From Pararge aegeria (lineage: Eukaryota; Arthropoda; Insecta; Lepidoptera; Nymphalidae), in NCBI RefSeq assembly GCF_905163445.1, contig NC_053201.1, forward strand, positions 14,642,001 through 14,706,000: DNA of 64,000 nucleotides, given 5' to 3'. Below the pieces are notes generated by a model. That model worked only from the letters and a program-made list of their open reading frames with translations, was not told where the DNA came from and did no database searches. Below are positions 23,740-35,800 of the stretch, piece by piece. Made by a program: the position numbers and the translations under genes. Within the stretch, counting starts at the first letter, position 1. Each line of letters opens with the position of its first letter.

Positions 23740-24105
23740 AGCACTTTCTCTGCCCGGGAAAGGAATTTAATGTTATCTTCTCCATCAGGTTCATCAACAC
23801 ACCCAGCATTGGCGCACAAGTGAAAATAATATCCCAATAATATAATATGTATATGTGTAATAATAAACGGGGATAAACTTCTCCTATTCCCTGAAGCCGT
23901 GCTTGGCAGGTGAACAAATAAAAAAATATCCAAATAATATATGTGTAGAAACGGGGATATTATTTCCACTTGTGCTCCAATGTTCTGACAGTTGATAAAG
24001 CTGTGGGAGAAGATAATTTTTTATCCTTTCCCCGGGGCGAAAATTGTCTCCTGCCCATGCTAGCCGTGCTGCAGAGAATACAATTTTGTCTCCCGACGTG
24101 TATCG
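23740..24105. mobile_element. Interspersed repeat with internal echoes
   Basis: Contains 'gggataaacttctcctattc', 'aagccgtgcttggcaggtg' and 'cctttccccggggcgaaaat', with two partial direct echoes of 'aataatatatgtgta' / 'ataatatgtatatgtgt' next to 'aaacgggga'. It resembles a common lepidopteran non-coding repeat; limits approximate. Confidence 0.45.
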
Positions 24106-24974
24106 TATCGTACAGTTATATTATGACTTAAGATGTTGAGAAGGTACAGTTTACATTTGGACAGTTAAATAACTAAGCCTGCGTCAGCCCTAGGTCCCAG
24201 TGGCCAGTCTATTCTTGGCGCTGTCCTCAGGATACCTATTTAAGTCATCACAGTACACGTGGCGTCTGCTCAACGGTGGTCTCAGCTTATGGTGTTGAGC
24301 ATCTATGGTCTGAGAACTACACGCTTTTTCTTAAGACTTCGCCTGCTTTTCCTGAAGGTTTTTTAAACCTTATCTTACTGTCTAGTTCTTTAATTAAGTA
24401 TCTCTATCAAAATCACGTCGATAATTTGCTCCGTTGCTCCGTGAAAGACTGTTTTTTAAAACTTATATCGAAAAATGCACTAGCACTTAGCAGATAAAAA
24501 TTTTGTTTTTAAATTTCTAGGTTACTTACTTATTAGCTTTTGTATTTTTCATTTGCTTAAGTCTTCGAACTACGCAATGTGTTTTGTTACTGTTTAAGTT
24601 GCAGCATACCCTCCCTACCAACAATATCTTTTCTCGCATACCTACATTCCGAGCATGACTGTTGTTTCGTTTTATTTTAGTATTTATGTACCTAATCTGT
24701 CATTTAAGAGGAATTTGCAGTCCTGACAAGTCGACAAGTCTTAATGGTGCGAAGAACCTACAAAATATGTTATATTTTTGTTTCAATAAATAAAATAAGT
24801 AATAAATAGCGAAACTATCAGTTAATGAGAATTATATTATTTCGTTATATTGGGTTAATTAACTCTATACGCTAATAAGATACTTATGCCGAAACTAAGT
24901 AGTGCAAGAAGAAGACAAAACACGCCCAAATGATTCAATAACATATTTGAAAAGTAGTACCTATAGCTTTTTGT
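24106..24974. other. Spacer, nothing recognised
   Basis: AT-rich, with short chance open frames only. Confidence 0.5.
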
Positions 24975-25160
24975 GCCATTGGTGTTCCGATCTGAAGGGC
25001 GTGGTTGCTGGTGTAATTACAGGCCTATTTGGCTTAAACCTACACCCCATGTTGATGGAACATGGCGGCACGTTGCAGGTCGTGTTCCTTGGATACCCTG
25101 CGAAGTGTGGCCCTGTTAATAGGCGACGGTTAACAATTTACCATCTTTTCGACCCGACAA
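24975..25160 (+). repeat. Interspersed repeat family C, copy 4
   Basis: 'gatctgaagggcgtggttgc' and 'ggtgtaattacagg' match family C; it continues further 3' than copy 1, through 'gatggaacatggcggcacg'. Confidence 0.7.
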
Positions 25161-25189
25161 TTACTTATATAACAATGAAAATTAATTTA

Positions 25190-26029
25190 AAAAACCCCTA
25201 ACAATATGTTAAATCTACAATATAATCTGCGATTTAAAAGTAAAGAGTCCTGTGTAATAAAGACGAGTGAAGCAACCCTCAGGTTGTATGTCGATGTACC
25301 GCGTTAGGGTCGCGGGTAGATTTATCGCTATATTTGTGACAAAACGGCTATTAGGAAGACGAGGCCGCGATTTTTTTGGCCTGATTTATTAGCCCACCAG
25401 CCCGCCCCGCCGCTGTCCGGCGGCAGGCGGCTAATTTACTGCAGGGGTTGTTTTAAATTGTATAAAACGCAGGTAGGTTTATGGTTTTTCAAATTTCTTA
25501 AACTTTTTTTGTATCGATTTTAGAAAGATAATTCTTAGGCTAGTGGATAATGTCATAGCTGTAGCACTTTCTGGGTACCTAGTGAGCATAATCGATAAGG
25601 AGACGAACCTATGCCGTCTTGATTCGTACTCGTAAACAACTAGATAAACGAGGCAGTAGAGACTTTAAATACATATTAAAAAACCAGTAGTGTCACAAGC
25701 TGTTGAAGAATGTTAATATCGACAATAACATACAATAATGACCGCTGCCAGGCGCTGAATAAATAACGACGACAGCCTCTCACACGCGGCGTAGAGTTAC
25801 TTGGCTGCGGATGTTTATTGAATTGTCTTTGTAGTACCCATCATAACTACCGAAATATTAGTAAAACTACTTTTGGAACTTGGAAATGATTCCGTATATC
25901 AATTTTTCTTCGTTAAGGCATTAATCGATTTCCCAAAATATACCAATTGAGTAATTCTTGGCATCCATTCTGTTATGTTTTGATGTACAATAAAGTGTAT
26001 TTTCATTTAATTCCATTCATTTATACTCT
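25190..26029. other. Spacer with a GC-rich block and a retroelement tail
   Basis: 25380-25445 is strongly GC-rich (ccgccccgccgctgtccgg) in AT-rich surroundings. 25985-26030 carries 'gtacaataaagtgtattttc', a non-LTR tail word also seen at 38785-38815. No gene. Confidence 0.4.
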
Positions 26030-26190
26030 TTACTAGCGGTTGCCCCTTTCTTGGTCCGCACTTATGGAGGGTTACAAATCCTGTGGAAACCGTTTGTTTT
26101 CTGGGATAGAAAGTAGCCTTTACTTCTCTCCGTCCCTTTGACTAACTCTTTGCCAAACACCGAGATGATTGGTTGACTTTGAATTTGAAT
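26030..26190 (-). mobile_element. Helitron-like terminus, reverse
   Basis: 'actagcggttgcccctttct' on + is the reverse complement of the 'GGGCAACAGCTAGT'-type ending, followed by 'ccgtttgttttctgggatag'. The other end is not found. Confidence 0.55.
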
Positions 26191-27005
26191 CCAAAACATT
26201 CTGAGTGTTTACTATATATCTATTGAAGATAAAAGACCGACACGCGCATAGAACAAGACGCTTGCCTAATTTAGTGCCAGGAGTCACATGATTTTAATTT
26301 TGCATGTGATGTTAGTGTCTGTAGCTGATTTATTTCAGACAAAAACTATTAGGTTTTCTGTTTCACAAATAAGTCTCAGAGATAGTACATAATGTACCTC
26401 TAAAACCTGTGAAGAATTTTTTTCGGTTTTTATTTACACTTTGTATAGGTAGGTCTACTACAAGTGAAATAATAGAAAATAAACACATAGACAGAAACAG
26501 AATGCAAGATTTATCGTTGAGTAGCGATCGCTGCCATGCAACCTAAGGATTAGATAAACTCCAGGAAAAACACTGCAGTTTACTCTACAACGGGTTTCTA
26601 AACAAACTCACATGCTGGAATCCAGTTTATGTGCTTAAATTGCTAGAGCTCGTGCCAGGTCCGCTTAATGATTAACGCTCAAGAACTCTGTTCGCGGTCT
26701 GTTAGCGGCTATCCTGCCATGGTCTGCATACGGATTCCATCGTTACGATTTCTCTCATGGATAATCAAACTCTCATTCTCCTACTTAGTGCACAGATGAC
26801 AACGTACCAGGTCCTTGGGACTTCCCCTTCAGCTTTCCCTAAGTCGATAACCATGGACTCGGATCTTGTACATATGTGCTCATTTCTGACTTCATTAAAC
26901 ATACTCCAAGCATAGTTCTCTTCTTAGATTCTTCAACTATTAAGGCGTCGGTTATGAAAGTCCACCAACTCGCATTGGAGCAGTACGATGGTCTGCTCCA
27001 TCTCT
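26191..27005. other. Spacer, nothing recognised
   Basis: No supported gene or repeat. Confidence 0.5.
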
Positions 27006-27180
27006 TATTTTATACTAATATATAAAGCTGAAGAGTTTCTTTGCTTGTTTATTTGAACACGATGATCTCAGGAACTAGGTACTGGTCCGATTTAAAAAAA
27101 TATCACTATGTAGGATAGTCCATTTTCCGAGGTAGCCTATGGGCTCTAAATCATCAGGCTATGACGAATAGGAGCATAGA
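27006..27180 (+). mobile_element. Helitron-like 5' fragment
   Basis: 'tactaatatataaagctgaa', 'gatctcaggaactaggtact' and 'ggtccgatttaaaaa' follow the order of a common lepidopteran Helitron-like 5' region. No 3' end is seen before about 27200. Confidence 0.45.
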
Positions 27181-27821
27181 ACCCATGAAGAATGTTTCTA
27201 AATAGGGTTATTTTTCCTCTTGAGAGCTTGACAAAGAGAGAGAGAGGGAGTAACCATGTAAGAAAAAGTTGTTCCCCTTTAAAAGTTCAAAGAAAAAGTC
27301 CACGACAGCATTTCTATCTTTTAAGGTTGAAGAAGAAGTCGCGAGGGACTGTGCCCAGAAGGAGGGCGTCGATCGGCTGATGCTTATTACGTTAGCTTAT
27401 TATTCAATATCGTTTCTACCTAGATATACTGAACATGAAGCAGGTAAACTTATTCAAAATAAATAATAACCTTTCATTGGTTCTGAGTAGTTTTATTGAT
27501 AGCCCCTGGCGCCCTCTTTGAATGTATTCTAACAGGACGCCAAAGGCTCTTTACGGTACCGCAGTATCGCGTACTACTTAACGTAAGTTGACGACTTCAT
27601 CATATATCTCCACAAAGATACTAAGCAGGCGCAAACGCTAAGCAGGACGCCGGGGACCGTCGGCCAACGTGCTTTATCACCTTACTCAATTTCCACCTTC
27701 GTCAAATAGCCCGTACTTTATTAGTAGGATAACCATTAATATATAATCACTTTGATTGAATTTTTAACTCTTCACTCTTAAGTTTAAATGTGTATTGGGC
27801 TAAGTGTAAGGCATTTTACAC

Positions 27822-28090
27822 CATTACCGGCCCACTACTGGGCACGGGTCTCCTCCCACAATGAGAAAGGGTTAAGGCCGTAGTTCACCACGCTGGCCCG
27901 GTGCGGATTGGTGGACTCCATATACCGTTGAGAAAATTATGTAGAACTCTTAAGCAAGCAGATTTTCCCGCGATGTTTTCCTTCACCGTTGAAGCAAGTG
28001 ATATTTTAATTTCTTAAAAAGCACATAATTTAGAAAAGTTAGAGGTGCGTGCTGAGATTCGAACTCCGCCCCCTGAAAGTGCAGTTGAGC
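27822..28090 (-). mobile_element. SINE family A, near full length, left arm of an inverted pair
   Basis: Full word order from 'cattaccggcccactactgg' through 'gatgttttccttcaccgttg' to 'gattcgaactccgccccctg'. It faces the opposite-strand copy at 28545-28815, about 460 bases away. Confidence 0.85.
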
Positions 28091-28194
28091 TCTAATTGAA
28101 GTGGTTAAAAATATATCAGAGGACAGAGGAGGCATGCTCGGCAATAAAACATCGCTAGCCTAAGCCTGGATAAAATACAAAAGCAGTTTGTATT

Positions 28195-28225
28195 TTCAAC
28201 GACTAGTCCTAGACTAGTCGTTGAA
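28195..28225. repeat. Perfect 14-bp-arm palindrome
   Basis: ttcaacgactagtc and gactagtcgttgaa separated by three bases, between the two inverted SINE copies at 27822 and 28545. Confidence 0.9.
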
Positions 28226-28544
28226 CCAACCGCGTGGTCACTGCGCGTATGATTAGTGGTAATGTGCTCAACCGGTAGCCGTTAAAGCCGGGCCTCATAA
28301 CCGTGATGCATGGCGGGGCCGCGTGATGGACGGCCTCGAAGACGCTGCATCGCTCTCACGACACTCATGTACACATATTAACCTATTAGCTACCTGGACC
28401 TTATACAAGATCTGCCTTAGTACAAGATATAGTCGCTCGCAATCGTGGAGTCGTTTTTGAGTATGGAAATACTTGAACATCAGTGTAAAGCGGATCTTAT
28501 TTGCATTCGGTAAAGCTCAAATTTAATGAAGCGGTGGGTAGGAT

Positions 28545-28815
28545 TCAACTTCTCTTTCGGGGGGGGGGGGGGGGGGGAGTTCGAATCCCAGCACGCACCT
28601 CTACTTAACTAAGTTATGTGCTTTTTAAAAAAATTAAAAAATCACTTGCTTGAACGGTGAAGGAAAACATCGTGAGGAAACCTGAGAGTTCTCCTTCATG
28701 TTCTCAAAGGTGTGTGGAGTCCACCAATCCGCACTGGGCCAGCGTGTTGGTTGACGGCCTTAAATCCTTCTCACTATGGAGGGAGATCCGTGCCCTGCAG
28801 TGGGTCGGTAATTAC
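28545..28815 (+). mobile_element. SINE family A, forward, with a 19-base G run in its head
   Basis: The tRNA-like head is altered by a run of 19 G at 28559-28577, right before box B 'agttcgaatcccagc'. The body ('ggtgaaggaaaacatcgtga', 'tccaccaatccgcactgg') and tail side are well preserved. Confidence 0.85.
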
Positions 28816-29873
28816 TAAGCTCGGGCTTCTGACTGAATGTTTGTAAAACAAAAATCAGAAGTACAGGATATGCGACTCTTAAACGAGTGACATTAAGGCT
28901 TACTTTGACGATACAGAGTTTTATTCTCGAAATCGACTCCTCGACAGCGATTGAGCAAATCTTGTGCTAAGGCTAAAAGGATAGAGTTAGTGACATGCTA
29001 TTCCTTTTCTCGCCATAAAGCATTTGTACATACAGATTTGTACAACATACGATCCATACTTTACCTGCGTACAATTTCTGACAAGGTTTTTTCTCACTAA
29101 AACTTTAATTATAAGAATCTACGCGTCGCATCGCCCGCCCGTTCATCGACTCTTAAGAAATCTATATGAGACTCTTTAGCTTAATTATAAGTACACCTTA
29201 CGATTCTAGTGTTACAGTAATTTTATAAAGTGGGTAATTAAACTTTTGAAAACTATAAATTCATATTTGCCAGATATTTTATTCAATTCATTAGGATTTT
29301 TACAAATACGCCAAAAAATTATTATTAAATTAATAAATAGTTTTCAACAAACAATTAAAATTATATTTGATTAAAAACCAATGTTAATGACATTGAGTTG
29401 GTGGGTATTTTGATATAAATACGATTGAATTATTGACACACTTCAGACTTCAGTCCATGGACTCGAACCATACTTCCCAGTGTCTTAGTCGTTATCACTG
29501 GTACTGATACTGATATACTGTTAAACTGTTATACTGGTATACTGATATTCTGGTATACTGATAAAGAAATGACTTATGAGTAATTGGATTTTGAATTATA
29601 CTTTGACTTTAGTTATTTACAACTAAGTTATAGTCCAATGATTTAAATACGATTTTAAACTGTGTTTTGTGTTAAATCTTTTTAGTTTAGCGGTTACTAT
29701 GCAAAGGCCAATGTAGGAAGCAGTCCGCTTACACAAGCATCCTAGTTGTTAGAATATCTTGTAGCTCCTTCAGTTTTGTGACAATAATACTTTAACTGCG
29801 AAATTAATTTTTAAAGTTGGCATACTGCGTCGCATCTTCAGCAGTACTAATGAAAATCTTTCCATTGCTGCAG
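28816..29873. other. Upstream flank or intron of MICU3
   Basis: AT-rich DNA before the first visible MICU3 exon. 29495-29560 is a degenerate short repeat built on 'actggtatactgata'. I find no candidate for the missing N-terminal exon. Confidence 0.4.
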
Positions 29874-32800
29874 CAACCGGACGAGCTGGCGAAGTCGGTG
29901 AAACTGACTTCCCGAGAACGAAGGTTCATCAAGTTTGCCAGCGTGGAGTACGGCGGTCAGCTGTACATGACCCCTCAGGACTTCCTGGAGTCCGTCGTGG
30001 AGCAGGAGCCGAGACGTGAGTACACTCAACATATAATTCATGGAGTGGAGAAGGGACATGCCACTTTTAGGAATAAGAAGCTAGGAAAAGACAAATATCT
30101 ATCAGTTTTTGTCAGACAAATTAGCTCTTACCACCAATAAAGCAAACCCCTACAAATAGAGATAAAGTTGTAATGAAATTATGGAAGTTATAATTATCTT
30201 CCATAATTTTAACCGCTATGTTACGCCATAAACTTTTTCAGTCACTAAATCGGAAACTGAAAGAATGAAATATCTACTTGAGCCCTAAATAATAATCTCA
30301 GTAGGTAGAGGTCCTGCTTACTTACTATCCTTGTTACTTAACATAAGAGATAAATAATCGCCTAAAATGGTAACCTAAAAATGGAAATTTCGTTCCTTTT
30401 TAGTAGTTGGATATTTTATCCAACTACAACGGCTGATCAACCGTTCTTATTTGACAATTGAACTGCATTACCATCGAATTGTTGCAAAATATTAAAAGCT
30501 TTCGAGACACCAATGTTGATGTCCACGATAGATCAAGCTACACTGTCAGCAAGACTATATTTTTTTTTCCATATGAAGATTTTTTTCAAATCAATCTTTG
30601 TAATGATTTATTTTTCTTTCTTCCCACATCCAGCTCGTCTTAAACGTCGCATCCTCACTGCCAAAGAGATCGACCAGCTTCGTGACCAGGTTCCGTCGCT
30701 GAAGAAGGGCTCGCCACAGATGTTCCGCAACATGAGGGATAAAGGTAAGGGAAACTATTTTTTTAAACACTTTATTTTCCAGTTTGACCTCCTAATTGAT
30801 AATTCACATATTGATAATTGTTAATGGTAGATAGATATTGATAATTCTTTTGCAATGATGATTTTGGGCCAACAATTGTTTATTGCCTTTATTGTTTTCA
30901 TAAATATGTGCATTTTTTGATACAATGAAATTTTGATTTTTACTGAGCTTTTTGTCAGGCATTATATAACTATTTTTTTTTCAGGAATCATCTCTTACAC
31001 GGAGTATCTGTTTCTTCTCTCAATTTTAACAAGTGAGTACCCTGTACAGCTTTTTATTTAGAGTATAGTTTTACTAAGAATCATAAGCTTTAGTCCGTGG
31101 CTTTTTATTTATCCTTGTCGGACAGTAGTGCAAAAAGCCTCCTTCTTTGCCTACCATATCTAAAATTTGTTTATAAATTAAATTTGTTTATTTCAGAACC
31201 AACTTCGGGCTTCCAAATCGCTTTCAACATGTTCGACACTGACGGCAATCAAAGAGTGGATAAAAATGAATTTCTAGTCGTGAGTAATGAGTTTCTAGTA
31301 GAGTGAATAGTACATATAAGATAAGATTATGGACATAATAGAGGGCCATTTAAAGCGCGGGTACGAATTGCGCAGACTTTGAACTTGCTTAATACCGCTC
31401 TCAGGTTATTTAAAGTATGTGGACTATGGAGTAGTTTCCTCTTTTGCGACGAGAGGTGTGCCATGTTGTTGTAAGCTTTAGAATAGAATACCCGCTTGTA
31501 CTCGCACAAAGTCTTTGGACTTTATCCTCTAGAATCTAGAAACCTCTACATGTATGTCATAGTTTTATTATTTCACAAATAATTCTAAATAGTCTCTAAT
31601 AATTCTGAAATCTCAAGACTCACTTAGTTATAAATGATTAGTCTTATAAATGACTGGATTACTTTCAACCTCCTTTATTTTCGCCAGATATTTTATAGTT
31701 TGCATTTTTGTAATCTGCCTTATAATTTTATGATTTCAGCACTCCTTGTCAGTATTCTTAAGCTGTTGTTCCATATATTTTGTTTATATTTTTTACGTTA
31801 TTGCACGTATTTTGTACCCTACACTGCTTAGATCCAGCGCTTGCTCGGGGGGTCCCTCAAGGAGCGCAAAGACCTGGATGCGAACAGCGAGAAAGCAGTG
31901 AGTTTGTGTGTTCAGGGATGAGCTTCTCGTGCTAACTACAACGATAACCGCAGTTAAACGATGTTAAACTGTAAAAATATCAAAATGTAACACTTCTAAG
32001 AGGATTCCTTTGATATTCACGAACATTGATGAATCATGAAGAAATTTTGTGTTGCTTCGCTATCCAAGTTCCTATGTAACATTGTATTTTCTATATGCTG
32101 TTCAGAGTCAACTTATCATAAATAGATTTGTAACGATTATTTTCTTCATATTTAGATTCGTGTTTGATGTGCTTTGTTTATGTTTTTTTTTGCATAATTT
32201 AATATATTTTTTACCTATATGCCCAGTAGCTCTACCAAGGGATTTTGGAGATTTTAGCAAGCCTTCTTGGAAAGTACTTCTCGAAATCAGCACATACTTA
32301 TACTAGATGCTAATAAAAGTGGTAATAATCGTCGACCGGTTGCAATTAAAGCTGCCAATTTCAATTGCAGTAAATCAAAAGCTAGTCAAGCAGCTGGTAG
32401 GTCAAAGCTCTAATCCCTATCCCTCATGATAGAAGAAAGAGGCCGAGGTTGATTAAAATAAATGATAATATACCATCACCATTTAGATGCAAAGCTGTGA
32501 TTTTTCTTGTCCATTCCATTTTTCAAAAGCGGATGACCCCTAATTTGACAAATTCGGTTCCGTTGCGAAATAACACCAACAACAAATGACGAGGAACGCT
32601 TTTCATAAACTATCTGTAAGGAAAAATGAATAGTACGGTCAAGGGGCCGTACGTTACCATAACCGGGCTTTAATTGTATACTCTGTGGGTGATATTGTAG
32701 CTGCTTGCCATAGCCCCGTCCACCATGCTGAAGAGCAGACTCGAGCAAGCGCAGGCGCCGAAGAAGCCTCAACCGTCCACAGTAAGTCAGTGGCCTCGGG

Positions 32801-35800
32801 CTGCGTTCGTGTGGGGCTTAACGGAAGTTAACTAATGTTTCTTCTTTACTCGTGTTACTTTGTGATTGTATAAATATGTTGTCGCTGTTTGAGTGTTTTG
32901 TCGATAACTACAGATCGAATAACGTCTTTATTCATTAGCCTTAATACAAGTTGTTTTCGAGCATAAAACTCTGTATGGTGAATGTCACTCATTTCAGAGT
33001 CGCAAGTCCAGTATTTCTGATGTTTGTTTTACAAAGGTTTTTTTCAAAAGCCTTTTTTTTACTTTTGCCTAAAGAATTTTAGGCAAAAGTGAGTTAACAT
33101 TAGATAAACAACTCATGGATTGCGAGCGAGCAAATCTTGTACGAAAGCTACTGTGGTTCAAAGTGTGGTTCCTGAGTAATATTCATCGCAACAAAATATA
33201 TAAACGGCTGAACTTTAGATAAGGTCAAGCGTTCTTAATGATCTGAGATCTTAAACTCCTAATAGCCGGCTATTGTAATTTCAAACATTTATATAATACA
33301 ACCTTTGAAGATTATTAAATTTGTTAAATTCTTAAGAAGCTTATAAATTTTTGGTCTAACAGTATTCCCTCAGTTGAGATTGGTTGGGTCTGATTTACAA
33401 AGATTCGATCAAAACAACAACCAACAGAATTGTATGAAGTCTTAAGTTTTAAAAATAACTGCGAGCTCTTCTAGATTTTTTGCCGAATTGTTAAGCTAAC
33501 TAACTTTAACGTTACAGAAAGGTTAGATTGCAAGATGTGTGTTTCGAAAAATTTTAGTCTTGCTATTGGCTGGTGATCACTAGTTATTTGTTTTTCTATC
33601 TAATATTGTTTTGTTTTTTTTTTATTAAACAAGCTTCTTTATTTCAATGGATATTTATTTACCCTTTTGAAATTGATTTTTTCATACGTTGTCATTGTTA
33701 AATAACCTTACTTAATGCACCCTGATATTTTAAATGTCTATAAAAGAAAAAAAAAACTATTCACTTTTTATCCTTTATGTCTCATTAAATTCGCTATTTT
33801 AAATGATGGCAATGTTAAATATACTCTTATATATATGTGTAGACAATAACAACTATAAATGGTTACCTACCAAAAATAAAAGAACAAATCTATTTCAAAA
33901 CTATAAACAACTCTAAACCTCATAAATCTCTTCATATCTTTGAATCCAACTTGTTCCTGTCATTTCAGATGGAGAAGATCTTCAGTTACGCGTGGAGAGG
34001 CAAGAGGGGAATGACCGAAGAGAGCCCGGCGGAAGGCAAGGGACCTCAGGACACCTACATTAATGACGACCAGGGGCTGCAGAGGAGACACAATGTTGAT
34101 ACGTTGTTACAGGTGAAGATCAATAAATCTTTAAATAAATCTTTAAATATTCTCGAAATTTTTCTAGCAAGGCAGTTCTGAGCTATATTTCTCGCAAAAC
34201 GTTATTGAAAATATTAATATCGAAAGGTATTCAGTTTCAGATTTTGAACTTATTTATAAAATATATATTACCCTTTTCAAATTGAGCATACCTACCATCG
34301 AATACAAGGTCCTAAATATAAAAATTCTGTATCTTAGTGCTTACAAAACTCAAAAAGTAGTCTATGGATTGATTTAGAACCCATTATAAACTACACCGGC
34401 TTAGCTAATTCGGTCTCAGCCACAAAATTTACGTAACGAAATATCCAAAAGGATTGTTATAAAGATCATCTTGCAAAGCTTCAAGCGCTCCAAGACAAAA
34501 CGCATCAAGATTTATCACTAGATTAATAAAGGACTGCCATTCATTCACAGGTCCACTTTTTCGGTAAGAAAGGCACAAACGATCTAAAGTTTGAGGGTTT
34601 TCGACAGTTCATGGAAAACTTACAAACCGAAGTTCTTGAGTTGGAATTCTGCGAGTTTTCTAAAGGTAATTTTGAAGTATAAAAACATTTTTATTGTAAA
34701 AAAATAAGATTTTATCCAAAGCGTTTAAATTCTTTAGTCATGGATTAAATTAAAAAAAAATCGCTACTTAGTTTAGTGAAGTTTTCAAAAGCTTAAATTG
34801 TTAGCTAGGTGTTCCACAGGGATACTACTGTTCCCATCATTTCTGCTAGTTTATATTAACGATGCCTTCATCTTACTATTTCAGTTGATGTTAACAGAAT
34901 TTTTTATTTTAAATACGTTTAATTTAATTAGAAGAGGATTGTATATTAAAAACCAACCGATTTTACACATTTTTAGTGTTCAATCTGCGCTTATTATATA
35001 TAATTTCAAGTTCAACTTCTGTGCTTGAATAAAAATGAATGAATGAATACACTTTTATTGAAAAAAAAGTAGTTACAAAGATATAAATACATATCAAGAG
35101 AGTACAATTTGGTGGCCTTATCGCTACATAGCGATTTCTTCCAGAAAAATATTAAAGAGTTTTGCGATTACACTGCATGTTATTAATTTTCAATGAGGAA
35201 AGAAAGCTCATAATATATCAGCAATTATTTTACAAAGGTAAATTTCTCCTTAAGGACACGAAACGATCTCCGAAGTGGACTTCGCGAAGATCCTCCTCCG
35301 GTACACGTACCTGGACACGGACGAGTACGACATGTACCTGGACAGGCTGCTGGACAGAGTCCGGGACGAGCGCGGCATCACCTTCGAGGAGTTCAAGACC
35401 TTCTGTCAGTTCCTCAACAATCTGGAGGACTTCACCATCGCCATGAGAATGTACACCCTCGCTGATCATCCGATATCCAAAGGTAGCGTGCCCTACTTCT
35501 TAACTTCTAACTTCTTTTTGCCCACGATAAGCCCGATGAAAAGCAAAAATAATCATTTCGATTATAATATCATCATCGTTAACGCATTACCAGCCCACTT
35601 CAGGACACGGGTGACTCTCGGAATGAGAAAGGTGTAGGCTGTAGTCCACCACGTGCGGGTTGGTAGACTCTCCACGCCTTAGAGAACGTTATGAAAAACG
35701 AAGGTCTTCACACCATGCTTTTGCCATTAGGCTGACATTAAAATAATATTCATAATATATACACCCAAGTGGAAAAAAATAAGCAGAACTCGTTACTTTT

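Larger units (their letters stand above)
1..29873. other. Gene-poor block: repeat mosaic with single-copy CpG-containing islands
   Basis: Apart from the two orphan frames I find no coding region. The block holds decayed SINEs, non-LTR tails, MITEs and Helitron-like pieces listed separately. Between them are unique, relatively CpG-rich blocks with no repeat similarity that I can see, notably 2880-3060, 3960-4150, 5020-5180, 10130-10300, 16070-16290, 18110-18300, 21480-21680, 22140-22290 and 25260-25450. Part of it may be the first intron of MICU3, whose 5' exons are missing. Confidence 0.5.

Noticed and set aside
23640..23969. 109-residue minus-strand frame
   Set aside because: Runs through an interspersed repeat with internal echoes; no protein similarity recognised.
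24902..25201. 99-residue frame over 'CSDLKGVVAGVITG'
   Set aside because: The same peptide appears in the frame at 6-299 because both are copies of non-coding repeat family C.
35162..35469. Thr/Arg-rich and antisense frames over the MICU3 exon 9
   Set aside because: Wrong-frame and opposite-strand shadows; only the frame giving 'FAKILLRYT...FLNNLEDF' matches MICU3.
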